Of a stretch of DNA of 64,000 bases, positions 18,314-28,100 are shown one piece after another. Numbering within the stretch: the first letter of the stretch is position 1; each line of letters starts with the position of its first letter. Origin of the DNA: Pseudofulvimonas gallinarii (GTDB lineage: Bacteria; Pseudomonadota; Gammaproteobacteria; Xanthomonadales; UBA2363). The stretch is taken from assembly GCF_004343305.1 (NCBI RefSeq), contig NZ_SMAF01000004.1, positions 124,001-188,000 on the forward strand. Direction: 5' to 3'. Made by a program: the position numbers and the translations under genes. The notes beneath the pieces were generated by a model. The model did no database searches. It was not told where the DNA came from and saw only the letters and a list, made by a program, of their open reading frames with translations.

Positions 18314-21178
18314 ATGAAGCTGAGAAGATCCAAGCTCCACGAAGCGATCGTGGCGTCCTTCGCCTTGGGCCTGATGTCGCTCGCGTCCAGCGGCATTGCC
18401 GTCGCCCAGGATGAAGAGGCCGAACGCCTTGACGAGGTCACGGTCACCGGCACCCGCATCAAGAGCCAGACCATGACGGCCTCCGCGCCGATCACCGAAA
18501 TCAGCACCGAAGAATTCAAGTACTACGGTGCGACGACGGTCGAGGATCTGGTCAACCAGTATCCGCAGGTCGACCTGTACTTCGACAACTTCCAGAACAA
18601 CCCCTCCTACGGCCACTCGGTGGTGTCGCTGCGCTCGCTGGGTCCGGAGCGCACGCTGACCCTGGTGAATGGTCGTCGCCTGCCGGCCAGCCGCAACGAG
18701 CTGGCGGACACTTCGATTGTTCCGCCGGCGCTGATCAGCCGCGTGGACATCCTCACCGGTGGTGCTTCGGCCATTTATGGCGCCGACGCCGTCGCGGGCG
18801 TGGTCAATTTCATCCTCGACGACAAGTTCGAGGGTATCAGCGTGACCTACGGTTATTCCGCCTACCAGCACAACAACGACAACAAGGAAATGCAGCGCCT
18901 CAACGAAGAGGCGGGCTACGAGGCACCGACGGGTGATTCCGGTTTCGACGGCATCAGCCGCAGCGCCGACCTGATCGTCGGTGGCAGCTTCGGTGGTGAC
19001 CGCGGTCACGCCGTCGGCTGGATCACCTGGCGCGAGAACGACGCGCTGTACCACGGCCAGCGCGACTACACGCACTGCTCGGTGTGGTACGACGAGCCGG
19101 TGTGCGGTGGTTCGGGCACGGCCGACCCGGGCCGTTTCACCGTGGCCGAAGTGGGCGGTGCCAACCTGGGCAACTTCATCTACAACGGTTCCGGCTATGA
19201 GCCGGGCATCCACCTCTACAACTACGCGCCGGTTAACTTCTTCCAGCGCCCCGACAAGCGCATCACCGCCGGCTTCAGCTCGAGCTACGAGATCAACGAG
19301 TACTTCACGCCGTATGTCGAAGCGATGTTCCTGGAGCGTCGTTCCGAAATGCAGATCGCCGAATCCGGCGCCTTCGGCGTGCCCGTCACCGTGGACTGCA
19401 ACAACCCGCTGATCGGCAGCCTCTGCGCCGACGCCGGCGTCACCACGGAGCAGGCGCGCATCACGATGTGGAAGCGCAACGTCGAAGGCGGCCCGCGCCA
19501 CCACGCCTCCGACGACAGCATGTACCGCCTCACCGCCGGTGTTAAGGGCGCGATCATGCCGGAGTCCACCTGGACCTACGACATCTACGCGTCGTCGGGT
19601 CGTTACAAGACCACCGACATCGGTGTCAACGACTTCCTGATCAGCCGCATCGCCGCTGCCGCGCTGGGCTGTGAGGATCCGGTGTACGGCACCTTCGGTG
19701 GCTGCCAGCTGTGGGACATCTGGAACGACAACATCTCGCCTGAATCCGCTGCCGCAATGGCCGGTACCAGCTTCGCCATCTACAAGAACAGCTTCACCTC
19801 GCTGTCCGGCGTGGCCAGCGGCGAACTGGGCTTCGGCTTCCCGTCCGCCGACGGTGAGCGTATCGGCCTGGCCGTCGGTGCGGAGCGTCGTTCGTATTCC
19901 TACTCCAGCGTCTACGACACCGATTCCTCCGCCGGCAACTTCGCCGGTGCCGGCGCCGCCGACCTGCCGGTGAATGCCAGCAACTCCGTGACCGACCTGT
20001 TCCTGGAAGCCGGCGTGCCGATCTACGTCGGCGACGGCGTGCTGAACCGCTTCGATGCCTCGCTGGGCTACCGCTATTCGGACGACGACACCTCGGGCTC
20101 GAACGACACCTACAAGTTCGGCCTGTCGGCCCTGTTCCTGGACAGCAAGCTGCTGCTGCGCGCCGGCTACAACCGCGCTGTCCGTGCGCCGAGCCTGAAC
20201 GACATGTACTACCCGCAGCGCATCGCTCTGGGTGGCACGCGCGACTTCTGCGCCGGTCCGAACCCGGAGTACACCGCTGAGCAGTGCGCACGCACCGGCC
20301 TGCCGACCTCGGCCTACGGCAACGTTCCGGAAAACCCGGCCAACCAGTACAACGCCCTGACCGGCGGCAACCCCGACCTGCTCCCGGAAATCGCCGACAC
20401 CTACACCGTCGGTTTCGCCCTGGAGCCGATCAGGAACCTGAACCTGGCGCTGGACTGGTACCGCATCAAGATCGAAGACGCGATCGGCGGCATCGGCTAC
20501 AACAACATCCAGATCCTGTGCATGGAGCAGGGCCTGTACTGCGACCGCATCCATCGTGACGGCCGCTTCGGCGACTACGACCTGTGGATCGGCCTGGCCG
20601 CGGACCCGGGCACCGGCCACATCCGCAACCTCGCCGGCAACATCGGCATGGACGAGCGTGAAGGCCTCGACCTCAGCGCGAGCTACACCTGGAACCTCGG
20701 TCCGGGTCGCCTGAGCACCACCTTCGTCGGCAACTACATCCTGTCCGAGTACACGATGTCCCTGGCGAGCGATGCCAGCACGGCATACGAGTGCAAGGGC
20801 CTGGTCAATGACACGCAGGGCTGCCAGACGCCGAAGTGGCGCCACATCGCCCAGGCGCGTTATTCCTGGGACCGCTACGGCGTGGGTCTGCGCTGGCGCC
20901 ATATCGGCAGCGTGGATTACAAGGACGCCGCGAACGGTTCGCAGCTGACCGACGTGATCTGGCTGGGTTCGGGCGTGAAGTCCTACAACTACCTCGACCT
21001 GACCGGAAGCGTGAGCTTCGGCGCTGCCACCGTGTCGCTGGGTATCAACAACATCTTCGACAAGGAACCGCCGTTCGTCGGTGACGCCGATGGTGGCTTC
21101 GGCTCGCACGCCAACTCGCTGGGTGGCTACGACCAGGCCGGTCGCTACATCTTCGGCAGCATCACCCTGACGTTCTGA
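18314..21178 (+). CDS. TonB-dependent outer-membrane receptor
   Basis: Ligand-gated outer-membrane channel of 954 residues. It has a signal peptide (cleavage after about residue 31, AVA|QDEE), a TonB-box-like segment (LDEVTVTGTRI), a plug domain (APITEISTEEF, VEDLVNQYPQVD, GGASAIYGADAVAGVVNFI) and a C-terminal barrel with the ERR...N-G-P-L/F signatures (GGNPDLLPEIADTYTVGF) ending in the aromatic strand YIFGSITLTF. The start is set by GGAGGG 4 nt before the ATG. Substrate is not predictable: no siderophore, B12 or sugar genes are adjacent. The convergent neighbours are TPR-fused oxygenases. A strong terminator follows at 21208. Confidence 0.92.
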   Translation: MKLRRSKLHEAIVASFALGLMSLASSGIAVAQDEEAERLDEVTVTGTRIKSQTMTASAPITEISTEEFKYYGATTVEDLVNQYPQVDLYFDNFQNNPSYGHSVVSLRSLGPERTLTLVNGRRLPASRNELADTSIVPPALISRVDILTGGASAIYGADAVAGVVNFILDDKFEGISVTYGYSAYQHNNDNKEMQRLNEEAGYEAPTGDSGFDGISRSADLIVGGSFGGDRGHAVGWITWRENDALYHGQRDYTHCSVWYDEPVCGGSGTADPGRFTVAEVGGANLGNFIYNGSGYEPGIHLYNYAPVNFFQRPDKRITAGFSSSYEINEYFTPYVEAMFLERRSEMQIAESGAFGVPVTVDCNNPLIGSLCADAGVTTEQARITMWKRNVEGGPRHHASDDSMYRLTAGVKGAIMPESTWTYDIYASSGRYKTTDIGVNDFLISRIAAAALGCEDPVYGTFGGCQLWDIWNDNISPESAAAMAGTSFAIYKNSFTSLSGVASGELGFGFPSADGERIGLAVGAERRSYSYSSVYDTDSSAGNFAGAGAADLPVNASNSVTDLFLEAGVPIYVGDGVLNRFDASLGYRYSDDDTSGSNDTYKFGLSALFLDSKLLLRAGYNRAVRAPSLNDMYYPQRIALGGTRDFCAGPNPEYTAEQCARTGLPTSAYGNVPENPANQYNALTGGNPDLLPEIADTYTVGFALEPIRNLNLALDWYRIKIEDAIGGIGYNNIQILCMEQGLYCDRIHRDGRFGDYDLWIGLAADPGTGHIRNLAGNIGMDEREGLDLSASYTWNLGPGRLSTTFVGNYILSEYTMSLASDASTAYECKGLVNDTQGCQTPKWRHIAQARYSWDRYGVGLRWRHIGSVDYKDAANGSQLTDVIWLGSGVKSYNYLDLTGSVSFGAATVSLGINNIFDKEPPFVGDADGGFGSHANSLGGYDQAGRYIFGSITLTF

Positions 21179-21207
21179 TTCGTCCAGGACGTTCACTGCA
21201 ACACCTG

Positions 21208-21236
21208 GCGGCGGACTTCGGTCCGCCGCTTTTTTT
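21208..21236 (+). terminator. Rho-independent terminator of the TonB receptor gene
   Basis: A 9-bp G+C stem (GCGGCGGAC / GTCCGCCGC) with a TTCG tetraloop is followed directly by seven T residues, 29 nt after the stop codon. This is the clearest intrinsic terminator in the window. Confidence 0.93.
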
Positions 21237-21304
21237 ACCTGGTGGATACCGCGCTTGCTGCGCCCTGCGTGACCTGGCGGGTGCCCGTCGGCGGTGGGCC
21301 GTGA

Positions 21305-23008
21305 TTACACGCCGCCAGCCGTCCCGCGACGTGTCGACGGTTGCATGTCGAAGGCGATCGTGAGCCGCGGCTCCGTATCTTCAAAGGGCACGGTGCCGTG
21401 CCAGAGATACGAAGGAAACAGCGCCAGATGGCCCGGCCGGGGGCGGATCACGCGCCGGGGCGGCAGATCCAGGCCCAGGTCTTCCAGCGGTTGCCCGAAC
21501 TGGATCCAGCCCGCGTGGCCCGGGTCGTCACCCGCGAACACGTGCCGGGGCAGTGCGACGTAGAACGCCGAGCTGGCCCAGCCACTGCTGTGGATGTGGT
21601 TGCTGTGGTGTCCCGAGGCGTTGAGCCTGACGGACCACGAGCCGACGAAACGTACGCCGCCCTGTTTGCGTGAAAGAAACGGATGCGAAGGATCGTCCGG
21701 CAGGACACTCAGCCAGCGCTCGACCGCCGCGCGCAAGGCGGACTCCGCTGCGCCGATCACCGCGACATCGCGGCCAAACAGGCGTCCGGCTGTCTGCGTG
21801 CCACCGCGGACACTCTGGCTTACCGGCTCCCGACTGGCGTTGTGCATGGGGTGCAGGGCTTCCGCCAGTTCCTGCAGAAAGTCTTCCAGGTCACCGAATC
21901 CGGGCGGCGGATCGATCGCCATGTAACCGACCAGCGTCTCGTAGTCGCACAACCAGTGCTCTTTCTCGTTTGCGGTCAGCCGCCACGCCAGCCCAAGCAG
22001 GCTCCATGCATCCTGGTCGTCCGGCGCTTGCGCAACGGCCTGCCCGGCACACCGTTGCGCCAGTTCGACATCCCCACAGCGGAACGCATGTCGCGCCCGC
22101 GCGTTGAGAAAGGCGGGCAAGGCGCCCAGTGACGTCCGGCTCGCGGCGGCATACAGGGCGCCAGCCTCTGCGTGGTGTCTCAATGCGTCCTGCGCATCGG
22201 CGGCAAACCAGGCCAGCACCGGATCGTCCGGATCGCGATGTCGCAAGGGCTTCAGCACCGCCAGCGCTTCCTCGGGCCGGCGGGTGGCCAGCAACATCCG
22301 CGTGAAGGCCAGTTGCAGCGCGCGGTTGCCCGGCTGCGCTGCCGCGGCGGTCCTGAATTCAGCGAGGGGATCTTCTCCTGGCGCCAGCTCGGCGCCGTTC
22401 TCCCACAGCAGATGGCTCAGGGTCTCATGGCCCGCGGCATGGGCGGGATGCGCGGCGACCAGCTTGCGTGCGCCGGCCAGTGCCTCGGCCGTGCGTCCGG
22501 CGTCGGCAAGCACGCCGTTGATTGCGTCCTGCACCTCCGGCAGGGGCTCACCGCGCTGTGCGGTCAGCAGCTCCGCATGCCGGTAGGCCTCGAGTGCTTC
22601 GTCGATCCGCCCCAGCGAGCGCAGCACCGTGCCCAGGTCGATCCATACGGACAACGGCGCCTCGCGCAAGGCCAGAGCCCTGCGCAGGACCTGCTCCGCC
22701 GACTCGAGCTCTCCCTGGACGCGAAGCGTCCTTCCGTAACGCGCGAGGAACACGCCATAGTTGCGGGCCAGCACCGGGTTGTCGGGCAACAGCGCCAAGG
22801 CGCGCTGGAAGGCGGAATCGGCCTCGCCGGGGCGATCGTTTGCAGCCAGGCACATCCCCAGGAGCTGCCATGCATCGGCAGCGCGTGGCACTTCCGAGCT
22901 GAGCGCTGCGGCAATGCGCAAGGCCTCGGCCGGCTGCCCAGCCTGCAGCAGTCGCTGTGCTTGCAGGAACCGGACGGCCTGCGTGGCGTCGAGTCGCTGG
23001 CCGGCCAC
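21305..23008 (-). CDS. TPR protein fused to a putative 2OG-Fe(II) oxygenase
   Basis: 567 residues from a GTG start. Residues 1-340 are TPR-like helical repeats (ALRIAAALSSEVPRAADAWQLLG, ADSAFQRALALLPDNPVLARNYG). The C-terminal domain (about 370-567) matches the putative 2OG-Fe(II) oxygenase family PF13759: HSNHIHSSGWASSAFYVALP (His471 and His473) and PGHLALFPSYLWHGTVPF (His537) followed by RLTIAFDM (Arg548). These supply the iron ligands and the 2-oxoglutarate-binding Arg. No signal peptide is seen, so it is probably cytoplasmic. It lies 14 bp after the small exported protein on the same strand. Substrate is unknown; a protein or peptide hydroxylated after TPR recognition is an inference. Confidence 0.85.
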   Translation of the reverse strand: MAGQRLDATQAVRFLQAQRLLQAGQPAEALRIAAALSSEVPRAADAWQLLGMCLAANDRPGEADSAFQRALALLPDNPVLARNYGVFLARYGRTLRVQGELESAEQVLRRALALREAPLSVWIDLGTVLRSLGRIDEALEAYRHAELLTAQRGEPLPEVQDAINGVLADAGRTAEALAGARKLVAAHPAHAAGHETLSHLLWENGAELAPGEDPLAEFRTAAAAQPGNRALQLAFTRMLLATRRPEEALAVLKPLRHRDPDDPVLAWFAADAQDALRHHAEAGALYAAASRTSLGALPAFLNARARHAFRCGDVELAQRCAGQAVAQAPDDQDAWSLLGLAWRLTANEKEHWLCDYETLVGYMAIDPPPGFGDLEDFLQELAEALHPMHNASREPVSQSVRGGTQTAGRLFGRDVAVIGAAESALRAAVERWLSVLPDDPSHPFLSRKQGGVRFVGSWSVRLNASGHHSNHIHSSGWASSAFYVALPRHVFAGDDPGHAGWIQFGQPLEDLGLDLPPRRVIRPRPGHLALFPSYLWHGTVPFEDTEPRLTIAFDMQPSTRRGTAGGV

Positions 23009-23022
23009 GGGCCTGCGGACCC

Positions 23023-23439
23023 TCAGCGGACCCGCCGAACCCGCACGGCCACGCCATTGGCCGTCGTCATGATGTAATTGCCGACCATTCCCCGGCGTAC
23101 GCTGACGGTGTCGCCGGGCCTGACCTGGGCATTGACCTTGGCATCCGTCTGCACCCAGACATGGCCGTTTTCGAGGGTGACACTGCGTGCGCCCCGCGCG
23201 TAGTCCACCGACGACACGCGACTCTCCACGCGTCCGGGTTCGACGGACTTCTCGAGGCCGAAGTCGCTGCGGGCGGCATCCGGGGCGCTCATGACCGCGC
23301 CCGGATCAGGCGGGAACGCCGCGTCATAGCATTCCAGGCGCGCCGAAGGGTCGGCAACCCTGGCGCAGGGATGACTGGAGGCCAGCGCCGGCAGCGGCGA
23401 AGCGAGCAGGCAGGTCAGCAGGATCGTGAACGGGCGCAT
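23023..23439 (-). CDS. Small exported protein with ARLxCYD motif, function unknown
   Basis: 138 residues from ATG 23439 (141 from ATG 23448). A signal peptide (MRPFTILLTCLLASPLPALA) precedes HPCARVADPSARLECYDAAFPP. This Cys-x(11)-Cys pattern with ARLxCYD occurs at the mature N-terminus of many proteobacterial envelope proteins and probably forms a disulfide. The C-terminal 80 residues look like a small beta domain (SVTLENGHVWVQTD, VRPGDTVSVRRGMVGNYIMT). It is set between the two TPR-oxygenase genes on the same strand. No enzymatic motif is seen. Confidence 0.78.
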   Translation of the reverse strand: MRPFTILLTCLLASPLPALASSHPCARVADPSARLECYDAAFPPDPGAVMSAPDAARSDFGLEKSVEPGRVESRVSSVDYARGARSVTLENGHVWVQTDAKVNAQVRPGDTVSVRRGMVGNYIMTTANGVAVRVRRVR

Positions 23440-23583
23440 CAGATACATGGCGTGAGTTGATGTGGGCAAAGCATACCTTGCGATGGCGTGCCACGCGGCC
23501 CTTGCGCAAAAGCCGGCCCGGCCCGTAACGCGGCCATCAAGCCGGCTCGGCGCGCCCACAGCGTGCATCAAGGCGTGAACCGG

Positions 23584-24852
23584 TCAGCCGGCCGAACGCC
23601 ACTTGCTCATCGCGCCTGCGAGCGCCGAAGCCATCTCGCGCTCGGCCAGCGACAGCAGCGGATTCCAGACATCGAACATCAGGATCACGCGGGTCTGGCC
23701 GCTGTCGTTGCGCGCCTCGTGTTCGATGGTGTCATCGAACACCCAGCACTTCCCTTCCCGCCAGGGCTTCCAGTCATAGCCGACCCGAAACCTGCAGTCT
23801 TCGGGAACCACCAGCGGCAGGTGCGCGACCAGCCGCGCATTGGTTTCACCGGTATGCGGCGGGATGTGTGCGCCAGGTGCCAGGGCGGAGAACATCGCGT
23901 TCGGACACAGCCCAGGAATGTCCACCGCATCCACGAGCGCCAGCGCTTCGGCGGTGCGGGGGCACTCGGCGAGATGTTCCTCGACGGGTCTGCCATGCGC
24001 ATACAGGTGGAACCCGCTCCAGTTGCGCGAGTGGTTGAGCTTGTCCCACTGGTTGACCGGATCGTCGGGACCGTACTGGATGTACGGAACGAATTCCTCG
24101 CCCCGCCGGGCGAGCATGTCCTGCAACTCGGCCTTGATCACCCCGGTGCGGGATTCCAGATCCTGCAACCAAGGGAACAGCGCCTCGTCGTAGAACGTGA
24201 CTGCCGGCAGGCGCGGGACGTGCAGCTGGTTGCAGATGGATGGGAACGGCCTTGTCTTGCCGGCCAGGATCGAGATCGCCTCGTCCCACCGGCCGTCCTG
24301 CGCCGCTTCCACGCCAGACCGCTCGGCTGCGACCTCGTGTCTCAGAAAGTCGACCAGCTCCTCGCTGTCGCGTCGCACCGCTTCACGCGCATGTTCCAGG
24401 CGACGGCGCAGCGCCGGCGGCCAATGCGGCTCCTCCGGAGCGACCTTGAGTGCATTCCGGAATACGGTTGCGGCGACGCGTGGCTGGCCCTCGCTTTCGA
24501 GGAATTCGCCCTTTTCCAGCAGCCCGGGCAGGAAATACGGATCGATCGAAAGAGTGGCAATGATCGCGTTCCACTGCTCCTTGCCGCGACCGGCATCACG
24601 ATGCACGCGCGCGATGCTGAGCGGGATCATCGGATCCTTCGGGGCACGCTGATGCGCCGCGTGCAGCAGCTCCAATGCGCCTTCACGATCACCGCGCTGG
24701 AATGCGTGGACACCCAGGCTGAAGAGTGCCTGGACGTTGTCGGGGTCGATCTGGCGAACCTGCTGCCAGAGTCGCTCGGCCTCCTGCCAGCGGCCCGCCG
24801 ACATGGCTGCACCCGCCGACTGGATCAGTCCCCTCAGATCGCTCGTGCCCAT
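23584..24852 (-). CDS. TPR-fused aspartyl/asparaginyl beta-hydroxylase
   Basis: 422 residues from ATG 24852. The N-terminal 140 residues contain TPR repeats (AGRWQEAERLWQQVRQIDPDNVQALFSLGVHAFQRGD in pieces). The C-terminal domain (about 210-400) is the PF05118 beta-hydroxylase. It has IPPHTGETNARLVAHLPL with His333 and Arg340, EGKCWVFDDTIEHEARN with His378, and TRVILMFDVW with Arg388; these are the two iron-binding His and the 2-oxoglutarate Arg of this family. TPR plus this catalytic domain resembles human ASPH. A TATACT -10-like element lies at 24890-24885 on the minus strand. It heads a probable three-gene minus-strand unit with the two genes downstream. Confidence 0.88.
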   Translation of the reverse strand: MGTSDLRGLIQSAGAAMSAGRWQEAERLWQQVRQIDPDNVQALFSLGVHAFQRGDREGALELLHAAHQRAPKDPMIPLSIARVHRDAGRGKEQWNAIIATLSIDPYFLPGLLEKGEFLESEGQPRVAATVFRNALKVAPEEPHWPPALRRRLEHAREAVRRDSEELVDFLRHEVAAERSGVEAAQDGRWDEAISILAGKTRPFPSICNQLHVPRLPAVTFYDEALFPWLQDLESRTGVIKAELQDMLARRGEEFVPYIQYGPDDPVNQWDKLNHSRNWSGFHLYAHGRPVEEHLAECPRTAEALALVDAVDIPGLCPNAMFSALAPGAHIPPHTGETNARLVAHLPLVVPEDCRFRVGYDWKPWREGKCWVFDDTIEHEARNDSGQTRVILMFDVWNPLLSLAEREMASALAGAMSKWRSAG

Positions 24853-25177
24853 CGGATCAGCCGCGCCGCCAACGTATTTCCGGGAGTATAGGCCAACCAG
24901 GTTGGCACCAGACAGCCCGTAAACGCCCTGGAAACAGCGTCGCGCGCCTGTTGCACGACGCGTGCACCCCGGATCCTGTCGAGCGGAGTCCCGTCGCGGG
25001 AACTGCCGGCCCGCGACCTGCGGATCGCCTGGAGCGGTCGCGGCGCGCTTCAAAGCGGCCGGCCCGCAGGCGGGATCCGGCCCAACGGCAAAACTTGCAT
25101 ATTTTGCATCGCAAAACATCTCCATTACCCTGATGCCGTAAAAAGGATCCCGACAGCACGGACAGGGGGTGGCTGGC
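24853..25177. other. Divergent promoter region between hydroxylase and hybrid sensor kinase
   Basis: 325 bp, no gene. It must contain promoters in both directions. An A+T-rich island at 25088-25140 stands out in this G+C-rich window and includes repeated GCAAAA motifs. On the minus strand TATACT (24890-24885) may serve the hydroxylase gene. Confidence 0.55.
25088..25117. promoter_or_regulatory. GCAAAAC repeat cluster, candidate operator
   Basis: GCAAAAC occurs at 25088-25094 and 25111-25117, 23 bp apart (about two helical turns), with TTTTGC between them (25102-25107). TTTTGC-ATC-GCAAAA forms a 15-bp dyad. It lies about 60 bp before the sensor-kinase start, a likely transcription-factor binding place. 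Confidence 0.45.
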
Positions 25178-28100
25178 GTGTCGACTTCAAACTGGTGGTT
25201 GGCGCTTGCACTTGCAATCGGATCGTCGGGCATCGCCTTGGCGGACGGCGCCGAATCCGCAGCGTCGCGCGTCCCGGAGCACCCGCTTTTCCGGCAGTTC
25301 GGCACCGCGCAAGGCCTCCCCTCGGCCACGGTCTTCAAGCTCGCGCAGTCCCGCGACGGCAGCCTCTGGATTGCCACGCTCGACGGCCTGGCGCGATACG
25401 ACGGCGTCGGCTTCCACATCTGGCGGCACGATCCCGCCGATCCGCGAAGTGTTCCGGACAACGACATCGAATACGTGCTGGTGGACAGCGACGACCGCGT
25501 CTGGATTGCCGCGCAGAACGCCGGCATCGCCCGCTACGAGCCCGACACGGACAGCTTCCTCCGCTGGCAGCACGATCCCGCCGACCCGGACAGCCTGCCG
25601 GGCAATCGCGTCTGGGCACTGGCCGACGATGGCGACGGTGGCCTGTGGATCGGAGGCTTCCGCATCGGCCTGGTGCGCATGCATCGCGACGGCCGCTTCG
25701 AATCCCTGCGCGAGGCGATGACGGCCGGGCCGGACGGCTGCGACGACATCGTGCTGGCGATTGCCCGCGGCAGCGACGGCGTCGTCTGGGCCGGCACCAA
25801 TGCCGGGCTCTGCCGCTGGCATCCGCAGGCCGGATTCAGCCGCGTGGATATCGATGACCTCAATCCGCGACAACGCGTCATCGCCCTCCGGCTTGCCGAC
25901 GATCGTCCGTGGCTGGCCACGCAATCCGGGCTGCGCGGTGCCGCGGGCCTGGGCATGCCGACACCGCCGATCGACGACAGCCGCGGCAGCCTTTCCGTCG
26001 AGCTGGAACCGGACGGCTGGATCTGGCTGGGCACGCGAAATGGCGCCTGGCGCTGGCATCCGTCCTCCGGCGCCACAGCCGTCCATCGAGCCAGACCTGG
26101 GCACGTGATGAGCCTCCCGGCGCACAGCATCGAGGACATCCTCCGCGACCAGGAGGGAAGCCTCTGGTTCGCCACGCACGGTGGCATCGCGCAGCTGGTG
26201 CCGCACTGGCGCGCCATCCGGGTCTACATGAGCGAATCCTCGCACCAGGGCGGCCTGCCCGAAGGCCGACCCCGGTTCGTCACGGCCGGCGGTGATGGAC
26301 AGCTGTGGGTCACTTCCGATACCAGCCGCGGCCTCAGCCAGCTCGATCCTGCCAGCGGCAAGGTGACTCGCCGGTTCGTCGAAGGCGATGGTGCAGCGGC
26401 GCCTGATTCGAACATGCGTGCGGTGCGGGTCGACCGACGCGGACAGCTGTGGCTGGGCCATCGCGCAGCGGTGTCGCGTGTGCTTCCGGACGGAAAGGGA
26501 TACCGACGTTTCGACCGCGACATGGATGGACAGCCCCTGCCGCAGACGCTGGTGCGCGTCTTCGCCGAGGTGGACGACGGGCTGGTGCTTGCCGGCTTCG
26601 GCGGCGGCGGCGTTGCCTGGATCGATGACGACGCGGGTACGCTGCAGTTCGATCCGCTGGGCGTGGCCGCCGGCCTGCCGTGTGCGCAGGCCGCAGACCT
26701 CCATGTCGACGAAAGTGGCGGCGTGTGGCTGGCCTGCGAACAGGGCCTGCTGCGCGCGCAGGCCGGCCAGCGCCGGTTCCGCGCCGTTTCCGGGGCACCG
26801 GCGCAGTCGGTGCATGGCTTCGCCTTCAGCCGCGACGGATCGATCTGGCTGCACACGCTCGGACACCTGGGTCGCTACCGGCTGGTCGATGGCGCCGTCC
26901 AGATGCTCGACAGCGTCGGTGCGAGCGATGGCTGGCCCGTCGTGGATGCGGGCGGCGTCGCCATCGACCCGGCCGGCCTGGTCTGGGTGAACACCCGGCG
27001 CGGACTGCTGGTTTTCGATCCGCAGACACGGCGCATCTCGTCGTATGGCGAGGCGCATGGCCTGCCCTCGTCTGAATTCATCTCGGTGCCACCGGCGTGG
27101 CTGGCACCGGGACTGCTGGCGGCCGGCACCACGGCCGGTGTCGTGGTGGTTGACACCTCCCGTATCCGCGCCCACCTGCCCCAGTCCACTTTGCGATGGC
27201 GCGACGGCAGTGTGTCGCGGCGGGGAACACTCCACCCACTCCGGCCGGGTGACGGGCAGGCCTGGCAGCTGGCGTATGATGACCGCGACCTGCGCGTGTC
27301 GGTGCGACTGGGCAGCCTGCTGCAACCGGATGCCCACCGCTACCGCTTCCGTCTCGACGACGAGCCCTGGCAGGAACAGGCCGGTCAACCCGAACGGATC
27401 ATCGACCGCCTGCCCAGCGGTCGCCATGTCCTCGAGGTCGACGCCTTCGGCAGCGACGGACAACCGGCGGCCAATCGCCTGCGCCAGGTGATCGAAGTCG
27501 GGCAGCCGCCGTGGCGACAGCCCTGGGCACTCCTGCTTTATCTGCTTGCATCGATAGCAGCCATGCTGCTGGGTCAGCGGCTCTATCGTCGTCGCCTGGA
27601 GCGGCGCCATGCCCTGGTGCTGGCCGACGAACGACGGCAATGGGCGGAACAGGCCAGCGCCGCAAAGACGCGCTTCCTCGCGGCGGTCGGCCACGAACTG
27701 CGCACGCCGATGGCCGGGCTGCTGGGCATGAACGAACTGCTGTCGGCGACGGATCTGGATGCACGGCAGCGACATTTCTCCGCGTCGATCCAGCGCGCCG
27801 GCGGCCACATGCTGACGCTGGTCAACGATCTGCTCGACCTTTCACGCATCGAATCCGGACAACTCACGCTTGAGCCGCGCGACCTCGACCTGGTGGCCTG
27901 CCTGGACCAGGTCATCGGCGACGTCGCCGCGAATGCAGAAAGCAGGCAACTACGACTGTCGCTGCGCATCGAGCCGGGAACGTCGCTCTCCGTGCGCGCC
28001 GATGGCAAGCGGCTGCACCAGGTGCTGCTGAACCTGGTCAACAACGCCATCAAGTTCACCGCGCAGGGCCATGTCCGCGTGTGCGTGTCGCGGCACGACG

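Noticed and set aside
18281-21196. 971-codon open frame antisense to the TonB receptor
   Set aside because: Translation is Val/Ala/Arg/Gly-rich with no motif; the plus-strand receptor has a signal peptide, ribosome-binding site and terminator.
25187-27808. 873-codon open frame antisense to the hybrid kinase
   Set aside because: No recognisable domain; the sense strand carries clear propeller and kinase motifs.
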